Assembly: GCF_017377855.1 (NCBI RefSeq)
Contig: NZ_JAFREP010000006.1
Span: 362,629-426,628 of the forward strand
Length of the DNA stretch: 64,000 nucleotides
Direction of reading: 5' to 3'
Origin: Acanthopleuribacter pedis
Lineage (GTDB): Bacteria; Acidobacteriota; Holophagae; Acanthopleuribacterales; Acanthopleuribacteraceae
Of the stretch, positions 9,042-19,132 are shown piece by piece. The notes below the pieces were generated by a model, which was not told the DNA's origin, made no database searches, and saw nothing but the letters and a program-made list of their open reading frames with translations. How positions within the stretch are numbered: the stretch's first letter is position 1; every line of letters starts with the position of its first letter. Made by a program: the position numbers and the translations under genes.

Positions 9042-12000
9042 CTAGTCGCGATTGCGGTTGCGCGTGCGTCGGTTGCGTTGGTTGCTGAGGGAGCGGGTGC
9101 GGCCGCGCGGCGCGGGGTTTGCCGGTGTTTCGGGCGGCGCTGTGTCGTTGAGGCGTTGTGCGATTTGCTCGGCTTGGGCGCGGACCGTCGGGTATTGGAA
9201 CATTTCCACCATGGTAAGGGTCGGGCCGAAGCGGGTTTCCAACTGTTGGTGAACCTGGATCAGGCTCAGCGAATGCCCGCCGATCTCCAGGAAATGTTCG
9301 TTGCGGCCGACGCGCGGCCGTTCCAGCACCGCGCACCAAATTTCGGCCACGGTTTGTTCCACCGCGCCCGCGGGTGCCTCGAAGCTCTGGCTCGCGGCGG
9401 CGGCTTGGCGGGGTGAGGGCAGCGCCTTGCGGTCGATTTTGCCGTTGGCTGTCAGCGGCAAACGCGCCAGTTCGATGAAGTGGGCGGGGACCATGTAGTC
9501 CGGCAGTTGTTTGGCGAGGTGCGCGCGCACCTCGCTTGCCGCCAAGGTAGGTCGCACCGGTACCGTCTCTTCGCCCAGCAAGGATTTGTAGAAGGGCGTG
9601 GCGCGGTACACGGCTTTGTGGTGGAAGGAAACCACCTCAATCGGCTGAAAGCCGCCGTCGGCCTGTTCCAGCGTGCCGCTGACGCGGTAATCGGGGTTGA
9701 GGCCGTTGTCGCACAACGTGCGGCGCACGGTGCCGCGGAAGACATCGCCGGCGGCGACCTCGATGGGATCATGGGGCAGCGGCAGGTACAGCGGCAGCCA
9801 GGATTCTTGTGATTCCAGCGTGTCTAGGCCGTTTTGTTCGTCCGGGAATAGGGTCAGCCAAACCAGGAAGCCGTGACAGCGGCCGTCGCGGTGGAAGGTC
9901 AGTTTGATTGGGTGTTCGTGTTCCAGCGGCAGTTCTTCGGTGTACTGCAGTTCTTCGAAGATGCCGTCGTCGGAAAGCAGGTTGCGGCGACCCGCGTTTT
10001 TGAGACACAGGCGCAGGTCGAAACGGTAGCCCTTGTCGGCGAAGATGCGCTCCACGTAGGAGGCGGCCGCCTTGGGGAAGGCCATGTCCAGGCCTTCTTC
10101 CAGGGAAACCGCGGCGATGCGGGTGGCGGAGCGCTCGGGGATCATGTGGCTTGGGTTGTGGAGAAAACGGCGCGCGTCGTTGATCAGTTTGGCGGCGCCC
10201 TCGGAACCGCCGATGGAACCGACAATCTCGGAAATGCAGTAATCCACCTTTTCCGGGAGATCAACTTCCATGGCGTTGCCGTGGATCAGGGTGATGCGGT
10301 CCTCGAGGCCCAACTCGGCCACCCGCTGTTTGGCCTTGAGGTAGGTTTCCTCCAAATACTCAATCGCGGTGACGTGGGTGGCGCCCGCTTCCAGGGCCAA
10401 GCGGGAAAGGATCACCTCGGGGCCGGGTCCGATCTCCACCACGGTTTTTCCAGGTAGCACCTTGGCGAAGGCGCGTTGGTAACACTGGTTGCGCTGCTCG
10501 TGGGCGGCCATGGTGTGGTACAGCGTGTCGTCGTAGATGAAGAACTCGGCCACCGACGGCCACAGCTCTAGGCGCGAGCCGAAGGTGTAGTAGGCGGCCG
10601 GGGTGGTGTTGCCGTCCGCGTCTTGGGTGGCGACCACGCTTGCTTGGCTGATGGTGGGATGGCTGGTCAGCGCGTGTTCCACCTCGCCGAGCTCGACGCG
10701 GTAACCGCGCACCTTGACCTGGTGGTCCTTGCGGCCGACGAAGATCAAATTGCCGTCCGCGGTGAGGCGGGCCAGGTCGCCGGTGCGGTAGAAACGGCGG
10801 CCCTCGGCGTCGGTGGGAAAGGCGTGTTCGGTGCGCTCGGGCCGGTTGTGATAACCCAAGGCACAGCCCGGTCCACGCAAGCACAATTCACCAACGACGC
10901 CTGGCGGCACGGGGGTGTCGCCGTCGAGCAGGAGGGCGTGGGTGCCGGCGATGGGGCGACCGATGGGAACCCCCTGTTCGGTGTTTTCGGAGGCGCGGAC
11001 GCGGTGGATGGTTGCGCACACCGAATATTCGGTGGGGCCGTAGGCGTTGAAGAACTGCAGCCGTTCCGCGTAGTACCGCGCGTCTTCCGCTTGGGCCGCT
11101 TCGCCCGCGCTGATCAGGACCTTGAGGTCGTCGAACGCGGGGCGGTTGAGCCCGCGCAGGTAGGACGGCGGCAAGGTGATCGCGCTAATCCGTTGTTCCC
11201 GCATGAAGGCGACAAAGGCCGACGGGTCTTGTTGGGTTTCGGTTGGGACGGGCAGCAAACAGGCGCCGGAGAGCAGGGCCATGGTGATTTCGGAGAGTGC
11301 CGCGTCAAAGGCCGGGTTGGCGAACCAGGCGACGCGGTCGCCCGGGCCGATGCCGAACGTCTTGATTTGTTGTTGGATCATGGTGGTAAAACCGGCGTGG
11401 CCGAGCAGGGTGCCCTTGGGACGACCGGTAGAGCCCGAGGTGTAAATCATGTAGGCCGGTGCGTCCGGGGTGACCGCGTGCGCCTCGGCGTCGAAGCCGA
11501 CCGCGCCGCCGGGTTCCCAATCGCGATCCATGCAGAACACCATGCCGAAGGGCAGGTAAACCTGGTCCTCCCAATCGGTGAGGGTCAGCACGAAGGAGGC
11601 CTCGCTGTCTTCCAACATACCGCTGAGGCGTTCTTCCGGTTGGTTGGCATCGAGCGGTAGGTAGATGGCGCCGGTTTTGAGCACGGCGAGCAGGGCGACC
11701 ACCGCATCGGCGCCGCGCGGCAGCAGGCAGGCCACCGTGGTTTCCGCCGCGACACCCATCTCGGCCAGTGTCCCGGCCAGGTCGTCGGCGCGCGCGTTGA
11801 GGCTTTGGTAATCCAGGGTTTCGTTCTGCCAAGTAAGCGCGGGGGCCGTCGGTGTCGCCGCCGCTTGGCGCGCAAATAGGGTGTGAATACAGACGGGCTC
11901 GCCGGTTTCGGCTTTGGATTGGTCGAGGTGGGCCAAGGCCGCGTGGTCCGCCTCGGTCAGCATGGTCAATGCGGAAAGCGGTTGTTGCGGCGCTTCTAAA

Positions 12001-15000
12001 ACGGTGCGGAGCAGAGCTTGGAACCGCGCCGCCATGGCTTCAATGCGCGCCGGTTCGAAGAGGTCGAGGGCAAACAGGAACCAGCCCTCGAGGCGCCCCT
12101 CGTTTTGCCACAGGTGCAGTTCCAGGTCGACGCGGGCCTGATGGTTGAAAAAGGGTTCCGCGGCGGCGGTGATCCCGTTGAGTTCGGGTACGGGCATGGG
12201 TTCGTTTTGCAGTTCAAAGACAACCTGAACCCAGGGGTTGAAACCCAAATCCCGTTCGGGGTTAAGCGCGGCGACCATGGTTTCGAAAGGGAGCAATTGA
12301 TGGGCGTAGGCGTCGCTTGCGACCTTGTGCACGCGGCGCAGGACCGTGTCAAAGTCGGGATCGTCGGCGAGCGAGGTGCGCAAAACCAGCACATTGGTGA
12401 AGAAGCCGAGGATGGCGTCCATTTCGGGACGGGGCCGGTTGGCAAAAGGTGCGCCGATGACGACATCGTCGACACCCGCGTGGCGTGCCAGCAACATGTT
12501 AAAGGCGGCGGCGAGGGTCAGGTAGAGCGTGGTTTCCCCGGCGCGTGCTTTGTCTTGCAAGCGGGTGACCAGGTCGGCGTCCAGGGTAAACGGCAGCATG
12601 CCGCCGCGGTGGGACGGTGTCGCGGGACGAACGTGGTCGGTGGGAAGCTGGAGCAACGGGGGTGCGTCCGCCAGGGTTTTGCGCCAAAAGGCCGTCTGTT
12701 GTTCGAGCAGGTCGCCCTGAAGTTGGTTGCGCAGCCAAACACTGTAGTCCGCGTATTGAAAGGGCGCGCTGCCCAGGCTGAAGCTGTCGTCGTCGGCCAA
12801 GGCGTTGTAACAGCGCGACCATTCCGAGAGCATGAGGCCGAGCGCGTGCCCGTCGATAATCATGTGGTGTGCGACCAGCAGCAGCACGCTGTCCTCGACG
12901 CCGAGGCGGACCAGTGCGACGCGGAACAGCGGTGCTTGGCTCAGGTCAAACGGGGTTTGTGCCGTTTCGCGTTTCAAATCGGCGAGGGCTTGATCGCGGT
13001 CGCCGGCCGCGAGATCGCTTAGGTCGTAGTAGGTGAAACCATGGTCGGTGCGGTCCACGATCAGTTGCACGGTTTGGTTGCCTTGGGTTTGGCCGCCGGT
13101 GCGCAAGATCTCGTGGCGGGCGACCACCTCGCCGAGCGCGCGGCGCAGCCGCGCCACGTCCAGTTCACCCCGCAGGCGTAAGCCGAGCGTTTCGTTATAG
13201 GTGGCGCGCGAACCTTCCATGCGGTCGATGATCCACAAACGTTCTTGGCCGGGAGAGAGGGGGAGCGGTTGGGTGCGGTCGGCACGGGTCAAGGCGGGTA
13301 GCTCGCTTTCTGTCGAGGCGCCGGCGATCAATTCGGCGATGTCGCTCAGAATCGGTTTGGCGAAGATGCGGTCGACCGGCAGGCTTACCTGGAGTTGTTC
13401 CTGGATGCGCGCCACCATCGTTAGCGCGTTGATCGATTGGCCGCCCAGCTCGAAGAAGTTGGCGAACACATTGTTGATCGGTTGTTTGAGCAGGTCGCGC
13501 CAGATCGCACACAGGGTCTCTTCGACCGCGTTGCGCGGCGCCTGGTGTTTGTTGCTTTGGTTGCGGTGCGCCTGTAGCAGGCGTGTTACGTCCAGGGTGC
13601 CGTCCGCGTTCAGGGGTGGATCTTCTACCGTGACGACCGAGGGAACGAAGCGGTTTCCGAAGGGGTCGATCCACGTGGGCGCCACGGGTTCTCCCTCGGT
13701 GGTGCGGGCCGCAAACACCGTTGGCGTGTGGAGCGGCAGGCTTTCTTCCGCGCAGAACATGCGCACGGCCGGGTGGTTGCCGTTCACGCCGACCAATAGG
13801 TGGTGCGCGTCATAAGCAAGTGCCAGTTCCAGGGCCGCCAAACCTTGGCGGGGTGTCAGCGCTTGGAACCCTTGGTGACGGAGGGTTTCGCCGATGGGTA
13901 ACCCCTGGCTCATGCCGGTTTCGGTCCAAGCACTGAAGCTGAGACAGCGGGCGTCGATGCCTTGCGTGCGCTGCCAAGCCGTAAACTGTTCGAGGAAGCT
14001 GCCCGCGGCCGCGTAGGCGCTGAGCCGTGCACCGCCAAACCAAGCGTTCACCGAGGACACCGCCAGGAACAGGCAACCCGGATGGGCCGCGGCCACCTTG
14101 TGTAGGGCCAGGGTGCCCGTTACCTTGGGCGCGAGAACCGCGTGGATGCCGTTTACGTCCTCCTCCGCCACCGTGCGGAAGTGGTAGCCGCCGGCGAGGT
14201 GCAGGATGCCGTTTAACGGTTGGTTCCATTGGTCGCCTTGTTCTGTGATCAGGTTATGCAGGTCCGGGTTGTCGCCGAGGTCGACCGAGGCGTAGGCCGT
14301 CTGTCCCTTGAGTTCCTCAAGTGCCGCGCGGGTTTCCGGGTTGTCGGCGTTTGTGCGGCCGAGGATCAGCAGCTTGGCATCGTATTGTTCGATGAGTCGG
14401 CGGCAAAAATGGCGGCCGACACCGCCCAAACCGCCGGTTACTACGTAGAAGCCGCCTTTTACAAAACCCGTTTGGGTGCGTTCGTCGGCGGAGAAGGTCC
14501 TTTTCTTAAGTCTTTGGATTTCGCGGGCGCCCTTGTGGAAACGCACGATGGGGTCGGTGATCGGCGCATGACATTCGGTTATCAAGGCGTCGCGGTGGTT
14601 CTGAACATCGCGCGCTAGGTGAATCAGTTGGGTTGCGCTGCCGGCGGTCTCGCGCGGCAACGACGCCAAGAAACCCGCCAGCGTTGCCTTGGCTGGTTCA
14701 AAGGGTGCCTCGCCCTCGGGGTCCGCGCCGACGGCCGCGACTTTTATTTGCAATGGGGTGCCGGGATTTACGAGATCGCGAACCAGTGTGAACAACGCGG
14801 TCAGGCCGTCGCTCGTGTCGGCTGGGTCGTCCGGGCCGGGATCGACCGGCCACAAAATCAACCAGCGGGCTGGGATGGCGCCCTGTTGCTCAAGGGCCGC
14901 GCGCAAGGCGGTGACGCTTGCGGCGTCGGCTGGGTTCACGTGATGGTCGGCTTGCACCGCGTCCTGTTCGCGGCGTACCGTGATCACGGGACCGGTTTCC

Positions 15001-17354
15001 ATCAGGCGCGGGACGATGCTGTCCGCCAAACCTTGTTGGTCGGCAAAGACCAATAGGGGCCCGGCGCTTTCGACCAGGGGCACCGCGGCTTGTTGTGCCG
15101 CCCGCCAAACCGGTCGGACCATCATGTCCGGCAATTGATCGTCGATGTCCTGTTCTTGGTTGACCAAGTCGCGGTAGAGGCCGTCTTCAAAGCGTTGCTT
15201 CAACAACCCTCGCTGAATTTTACCGATGGCCGTTTTGGGAACGGCCTCGGTCTCAAGCGGGATCAGGTACTTGGGAACCAATCCGAAGTTTTTGGCGACC
15301 GCGCCGCGAATGGCGCGGAACAACCCGTCTCGGGCCGTGCCCTCAAGGTTGGTATTGAAGAAGACCGCCAAATCTTCCTGGGCACGATCCGCATCGCGAA
15401 CCGCGCAAACCGCCGTGTAGGAAACGGTGACATCTGCATGTGCTTCCACCACCGCTTCGATTTCATGGCAGTAAAAGTTGACACCGTTGATCACAATATC
15501 GTCTTTTTTGCGGCCGGTAATTACCAACTCGCCTTCTTCTAAATAACCCAAATCACCGGTGGTGAACCAGCCGTCCTTGAAGGATTCGCGGTTTTGTTCG
15601 GCATTGCGATAATAGCCGTGGGTGACGGAGGAGCCGGAAACCTGGAGCAAGCCGATTTCGCCCTCGCGCAGAACGGTGCCGTCCTCGTTGACAAAACGCA
15701 GTTGGGCGCCGGGGATCGGTGGGCCCAAGCGCACAAAGGGTTGGTCGTCGCGCATTTGGTCCGGGCCGAAATGGCCGCGCCAGGTGATGCCGGAACAGGT
15801 TTCCGACATGCCGAAGGCGGGGTGCATGGCATCGGCGGGTAAGCCGTGTTCACCGAGCAGGTTGACGAAGTGGCGCATGGTGCTTGCCACGTTGGCCTCG
15901 CCCGCGTTCACCAAAAAGGTCATCGAGCTTAAGTCGAAGCGACGTTGGGCCAAGGATTCGGCCTGTTCATTGATCAGGTTAAAGGCAAAGTTGGGTGCCC
16001 ATGAAATCGTGGCCCGGTGGGTTTCAATCAATTCCAACCAGCGCAACGGCGCTTTCAAAATCCAATCCGTCGGCACATGGACCTGGCTGCAACCCAGGTC
16101 GACGGCGGTCATGCCCAGGAACCCGATCACGCCGACGTGGTCAAGCGGCATCCAGTTGAGGGTCACGTCCTCGCGCGTAAAGCCATTCATTTGAATGGTG
16201 CCGCCGGTCATGGCCATGAGGTTGCCGTGGGTCAAGGGCACGGCTTTGGGTTTGCCGGTGCTGCCGGAGGTTAGCAAAAACACGGCCGGGGTGTCGGTGT
16301 GGGCTGGATGGATTTCGTCGCTGGGTGGATGGGCGGCAAGGTCGGTGACAGGGACACAGGCCATGGCTTCCAAACCGGCGCGGCGTGCGTATTCGGGTAG
16401 TGCTTGGGCGGGTTTACCGGAAACCAAAACGGGGGGCTGGTCCAACATGTCCCAGGCATGGACGAGTTTGCGGAGGACCGCGGTATCTTGATCATAGGTC
16501 GGCGCCACGGTGACCGGCACAGGAATGATGCCGCCGAGCACACAGCCCCAGAGAGTCGGCCAAAATGCCCGACTGTTGTCGATTTGCAGGATGACCGGTT
16601 CGCCCGCGCGGCAGCCCTTTTTGCGCAAGCCGGCCAAAATGCAACGTGCCTCGGCGAGGGTATCGGCATAACTTTGGAAGGTGGTCGCGCCTGTTGCAGA
16701 CAGGTGAAGGTAACCTTGTTGCGGGTCCCGCGCGGCATCCTGCAATAACGCGATCAGGCTCGGGCGGGTCGGTCGGGTCAGGGGACCGCCGTCGCAAAAC
16801 GCGGGCTGTTCAGAAGGTGCGCTGCGCCTGATGTTGGCTTTTTTGGTGGGGGTCAAATGAGGTAAAAGCTGTGAAATCGAAAGTGGTTTTTCGGGGACGT
16901 GTTTATTTTCGAGCGTGACGGCAAAAATAGCCGCGCCCTTATCCGAGGACGCTCCTTGGCGTGCTGCCGGCTCATGGCTCGTGGTTTGCGTGGGAGATGG
17001 GCGAAACGCAAGCCGCGCATGGGTTAGGTGTGGGTCCTCGGGATCAAAAACCGGGATATCGCTCAAGGTTTCGGTACAAACGCGGCCGGCCGCATCGCGT
17101 GGCAAAACGGGAAGCTGGACCGCGGCGTCGAGCGCGGGAAGATGCGGGTTCTGGTGGTTCGCTTCTCGAATAAATGCAACTGATTCAAAGGGAAAAGCAG
17201 GAACAAGAAAGGCCGTGAAACGGTTGCGGCCCGCGCGGTCGTCGCGCGCAAGGACATGTGCTTCAAAGATCTCGGGCCGTTGGCGTAGCAGGTGAGACCA
17301 AAGATCGGACAGGCGGACCACGTCCACGCCGCCTGTGACGTTGGGAAAGCTCAT
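9042..17354 (-). CDS. NRPS loading and first elongation protein: AL-KR-PCP-C-A(MT)-PCP
   Basis: 2770 residues, first gene of the operon. After an unassigned N-terminus (1-190) comes an acyl-ligase domain (about 195-725; AMP motif LTSGSTGKPK at 361-370) resembling the starter ligases of bacillaene-type synthases. A ketoreductase follows (about 740-1200; GGLGGVG at 974-980, Ser1101, Tyr1114, but Gly where the catalytic Asn is expected), then carrier 1 (LGGQS, Ser1307) and a condensation domain (about 1360-1790; HHMIIDG at 1496-1502). The adenylation domain starts near 1820 (YTSGSTGRPKG about 1971-1981) and resumes at 2605-2645 with Lys2639; a methyltransferase sits between (2258-2590). Carrier 2 has Ser2695. 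Aligning to PheA by eye gives specificity residues D A S S I A A V C K, closest to codes for aromatic residues; Tyr or Phe is a tentative guess. No terminal thioesterase is present, as expected for a leading subunit. Confidence 0.95.
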   Translation of the reverse strand: MSFPNVTGGVDVVRLSDLWSHLLRQRPEIFEAHVLARDDRAGRNRFTAFLVPAFPFESVAFIREANHQNPHLPALDAAVQLPVLPRDAAGRVCTETLSDIPVFDPEDPHLTHARLAFRPSPTQTTSHEPAARQGASSDKGAAIFAVTLENKHVPEKPLSISQLLPHLTPTKKANIRRSAPSEQPAFCDGGPLTRPTRPSLIALLQDAARDPQQGYLHLSATGATTFQSYADTLAEARCILAGLRKKGCRAGEPVILQIDNSRAFWPTLWGCVLGGIIPVPVTVAPTYDQDTAVLRKLVHAWDMLDQPPVLVSGKPAQALPEYARRAGLEAMACVPVTDLAAHPPSDEIHPAHTDTPAVFLLTSGSTGKPKAVPLTHGNLMAMTGGTIQMNGFTREDVTLNWMPLDHVGVIGFLGMTAVDLGCSQVHVPTDWILKAPLRWLELIETHRATISWAPNFAFNLINEQAESLAQRRFDLSSMTFLVNAGEANVASTMRHFVNLLGEHGLPADAMHPAFGMSETCSGITWRGHFGPDQMRDDQPFVRLGPPIPGAQLRFVNEDGTVLREGEIGLLQVSGSSVTHGYYRNAEQNRESFKDGWFTTGDLGYLEEGELVITGRKKDDIVINGVNFYCHEIEAVVEAHADVTVSYTAVCAVRDADRAQEDLAVFFNTNLEGTARDGLFRAIRGAVAKNFGLVPKYLIPLETEAVPKTAIGKIQRGLLKQRFEDGLYRDLVNQEQDIDDQLPDMMVRPVWRAAQQAAVPLVESAGPLLVFADQQGLADSIVPRLMETGPVITVRREQDAVQADHHVNPADAASVTALRAALEQQGAIPARWLILWPVDPGPDDPADTSDGLTALFTLVRDLVNPGTPLQIKVAAVGADPEGEAPFEPAKATLAGFLASLPRETAGSATQLIHLARDVQNHRDALITECHAPITDPIVRFHKGAREIQRLKKRTFSADERTQTGFVKGGFYVVTGGLGGVGRHFCRRLIEQYDAKLLILGRTNADNPETRAALEELKGQTAYASVDLGDNPDLHNLITEQGDQWNQPLNGILHLAGGYHFRTVAEEDVNGIHAVLAPKVTGTLALHKVAAAHPGCLFLAVSSVNAWFGGARLSAYAAAGSFLEQFTAWQRTQGIDARCLSFSAWTETGMSQGLPIGETLRHQGFQALTPRQGLAALELALAYDAHHLLVGVNGNHPAVRMFCAEESLPLHTPTVFAARTTEGEPVAPTWIDPFGNRFVPSVVTVEDPPLNADGTLDVTRLLQAHRNQSNKHQAPRNAVEETLCAIWRDLLKQPINNVFANFFELGGQSINALTMVARIQEQLQVSLPVDRIFAKPILSDIAELIAGASTESELPALTRADRTQPLPLSPGQERLWIIDRMEGSRATYNETLGLRLRGELDVARLRRALGEVVARHEILRTGGQTQGNQTVQLIVDRTDHGFTYYDLSDLAAGDRDQALADLKRETAQTPFDLSQAPLFRVALVRLGVEDSVLLLVAHHMIIDGHALGLMLSEWSRCYNALADDDSFSLGSAPFQYADYSVWLRNQLQGDLLEQQTAFWRKTLADAPPLLQLPTDHVRPATPSHRGGMLPFTLDADLVTRLQDKARAGETTLYLTLAAAFNMLLARHAGVDDVVIGAPFANRPRPEMDAILGFFTNVLVLRTSLADDPDFDTVLRRVHKVASDAYAHQLLPFETMVAALNPERDLGFNPWVQVVFELQNEPMPVPELNGITAAAEPFFNHQARVDLELHLWQNEGRLEGWFLFALDLFEPARIEAMAARFQALLRTVLEAPQQPLSALTMLTEADHAALAHLDQSKAETGEPVCIHTLFARQAAATPTAPALTWQNETLDYQSLNARADDLAGTLAEMGVAAETTVACLLPRGADAVVALLAVLKTGAIYLPLDANQPEERLSGMLEDSEASFVLTLTDWEDQVYLPFGMVFCMDRDWEPGGAVGFDAEAHAVTPDAPAYMIYTSGSTGRPKGTLLGHAGFTTMIQQQIKTFGIGPGDRVAWFANPAFDAALSEITMALLSGACLLPVPTETQQDPSAFVAFMREQRISAITLPPSYLRGLNRPAFDDLKVLISAGEAAQAEDARYYAERLQFFNAYGPTEYSVCATIHRVRASENTEQGVPIGRPIAGTHALLLDGDTPVPPGVVGELCLRGPGCALGYHNRPERTEHAFPTDAEGRRFYRTGDLARLTADGNLIFVGRKDHQVKVRGYRVELGEVEHALTSHPTISQASVVATQDADGNTTPAAYYTFGSRLELWPSVAEFFIYDDTLYHTMAAHEQRNQCYQRAFAKVLPGKTVVEIGPGPEVILSRLALEAGATHVTAIEYLEETYLKAKQRVAELGLEDRITLIHGNAMEVDLPEKVDYCISEIVGSIGGSEGAAKLINDARRFLHNPSHMIPERSATRIAAVSLEEGLDMAFPKAAASYVERIFADKGYRFDLRLCLKNAGRRNLLSDDGIFEELQYTEELPLEHEHPIKLTFHRDGRCHGFLVWLTLFPDEQNGLDTLESQESWLPLYLPLPHDPIEVAAGDVFRGTVRRTLCDNGLNPDYRVSGTLEQADGGFQPIEVVSFHHKAVYRATPFYKSLLGEETVPVRPTLAASEVRAHLAKQLPDYMVPAHFIELARLPLTANGKIDRKALPSPRQAAAASQSFEAPAGAVEQTVAEIWCAVLERPRVGRNEHFLEIGGHSLSLIQVHQQLETRFGPTLTMVEMFQYPTVRAQAEQIAQRLNDTAPPETPANPAPRGRTRSLSNQRNRRTRNRNRD

Positions 17355-17823
17355 TTTATCGCCCCAGTGTTGATTAAAGAGGATGTATCGATAATCGGGA
17401 AATGATGGATTTTTGAGAACTATGTGCCGTGGGAAAAGAGGAGGTGTTTCGGTATTTAATCACGACCCGGCAAGGCCTACCAAGTGAAAAGAATGTTAAA
17501 GAGGTCTAGTAAAGAATAACTTGCGGACGGACGGTTGTTTTTCTAAGGCAGTTTCTTAGCCGCCCCTACGAGAAGTTAGCGCGGGGTGAATGACCAACCC
17601 GACGCGCGTTCAGGTCCCATCGGTGGACCCATCAAATTTTCGCGGTGAAGGGTGGGTAACCATTTTCTCATTTGGCTGTGATTTGTTAGGTTTTCGTGAG
17701 CGAAGCGACCTCGATTGAAACCTGATCGCCGAGGGATGTTGTATGCAACCCGTGAACGGTTTGATCCTTACGCCTACCGCGATAAAAGAAGGTAGGGGAA
17801 TCCTTGCTTGTGCTTGTCGTTAA
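17355..17823. other. Intergenic region upstream of the NRPS-PKS operon
   Basis: About 470 bases without a credible ORF. It must hold the promoter and leader of the assembly-line operon (minus strand), but I see no near-consensus -35/-10 pair. A short palindrome TATCGATA lies near 17384. The NRPS start is preceded only by a weak GGGGCG-type ribosome site. The right part is the 3' flank of the next minus-strand gene and contains a weak 6-bp hairpin (CCTACC/GGTAGG) near 17773-17796. Confidence 0.5.
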
Positions 17824-18453
17824 CTATTTCGGCCCCTCGGTGTCTTTTAGCGTTTTGAAGAAGTCTCGGAAGGCGCGTTCGCCTTCGCCGCTGATGGGTT
17901 TACCCGCCGGCGGCTGGTCGTGGAGGATGATGAGTCTGGAACCGGTTTTGGTCGGTAGGGCATAGGTGTCGAGGTTAAAATGTTCGCTCGCGAGTTGAAC
18001 GGAGACGCGTTTTCCCCGCAGGGTCCGGCCGGAAAAATATCGGCTCACGTCGGTGATCCGTGGGTTTCCCTGACTGAACTCGCGCACCAGTTGCGCCGCC
18101 TGTTCTTCCGGGGTCATGACAATGGGTAAGCGGATGATGATAATACGCACATTGGGACTGGCCATGGTCCACACTTTGTGGTCGGGTCCTATGATCTGGG
18201 CATCCCATGAGAAGGAAGCCGGGTATTTGAAGACCAGGCCGGCGTAGGTAAACGTACGTGTCGCCGAGGCCCTGAGCACCACTTCCGGGTTGGTGTAGGT
18301 TCCGTCCAATTCAATGGCGTTATCGAGCGTTAGGGCATGGCGCCTGCCGTCGATGTGCAGTGCATAGTGTCGCTCGGGTTCTTGACTTTCGTCAGCCGCG
18401 TTCAGGATTCCGACCAAGCCGAGGCCAAGCAAAATTGCGGCAACGATCTTCAT
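17824..18453 (-). CDS. Secreted protein of unknown function
   Basis: 209 residues from the chosen ATG, which is preceded by an AGAAGGTG ribosome site; an in-frame extension to 18537 has no such site and would bury the signal peptide. The N-terminus (MKIVAAILLGLGLVGILNAA) is a clear Sec signal peptide, so the protein is exported. The mature part is beta-rich with no catalytic motif that I recognise. It lies upstream of, and in the same direction as, the NRPS operon but 470 bases away, so co-transcription is uncertain. Family unknown. Confidence 0.75.
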   Translation of the reverse strand: MKIVAAILLGLGLVGILNAADESQEPERHYALHIDGRRHALTLDNAIELDGTYTNPEVVLRASATRTFTYAGLVFKYPASFSWDAQIIGPDHKVWTMASPNVRIIIIRLPIVMTPEEQAAQLVREFSQGNPRITDVSRYFSGRTLRGKRVSVQLASEHFNLDTYALPTKTGSRLIILHDQPPAGKPISGEGERAFRDFFKTLKDTEGPK

Positions 18454-18742
18454 GGGCACCTTCTTTTTATGGGCACGAAGCAACGAGCGCGTTCCGGTCG
18501 TTTGGTTCAGGCGAAGGCACTCTTTGTAAACGTTCACATCGTTTGTTCATATCATCGGAAAGCCCAATCATAGCATGACGGCGACGGGATACTGATCGAT
18601 TGATCGTGCAAAGACCTTTTCCATGTCCGGGCTACCCGTGTTGACGCCGCAACTGTGAGGCTCCAAGACACGGGGCAAAGGCGAGGTAAGGGTTGGCGTT
18701 TAGTTTTTTGTGGGACTTGCCGACAAAAACAATATTGATGAA

Positions 18743-19039
18743 ATGGCTGGTTTAATGATTTTTTCATTCGAGCGCGATTTTGACGTCGAGGGCTGGACGA
18801 TTGATATTCAAATCAAAGTTGAAGGCGATGAATCGATTAACAAAGTATCTGTAAAATACGGGAACAAAGAGCTCCTTCGCCAATCTTATCCCTTGGGGAA
18901 GGTTTATTGGCGGGGAGACTTCGATCAAGTTGGGCGTCGAAGAACGTCGCCTAGCCCGCAATTCTCACAAGGATTCGTCGCGAGAAGCAGAAAGCCTTGT
19001 GAGTACGAAGATTACGACCGAGAGACGGCACAGGCGTAG
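18743..19039 (+). CDS. Possible small gene whose 3' end runs into a palindromic repeat
   Basis: 98 codons. The first 60 or so residues read like a real beta-rich protein (MIFSFERDFDVEGWTIDIQI and following), while the C-terminus from about 18952 is encoded by the intergenic repeat element and is Arg/Ser-rich low-quality sequence. There is no good ribosome site. It may be a small gene truncated by insertion of the repeat, or a chance ORF. No family recognised. Confidence 0.3.
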   Translation: MAGLMIFSFERDFDVEGWTIDIQIKVEGDESINKVSVKYGNKELLRQSYPLGKVYWRGDFDQVGRRRTSPSPQFSQGFVARSRKPCEYEDYDRETAQA

Positions 19040-19132
19040 CAGCGCTACGGCGAAGGCGGCTCGACCGAGTAAGCGAAGTAATCGCATGGCTTTCGGCTTC
19101 GCAGCAGAATTCCTTGGGAGAATTGCGGGCTA
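18952..19132. repeat. Palindromic intergenic element, copy 1 (22-bp terminal inverted repeats)
   Basis: The ends TAGCCCGCAATTCTCACAAG and, inverted, TAGCCCGCAATTCTCCCAAG match over 22 bp with one mismatch. A central GTAGCAGCGCTAC marks the axis, so the whole 181-bp unit can fold as one long imperfect hairpin. A second small stem CTCACAAGG (18964-18972)/CCTTGTGAG (18995-19003) lies inside the left arm. Two relatives occur at 49784-50032 and 52139-52196. MITE-like or REP-like; no transposase is present. Confidence 0.8.

Noticed and set aside
4474..9339. Longer start for the second PKS at 9339
   Set aside because: The extra 102 residues are Pro/Arg/Gln-rich, overlap the end of the upstream gene in another frame and lack a ribosome site.
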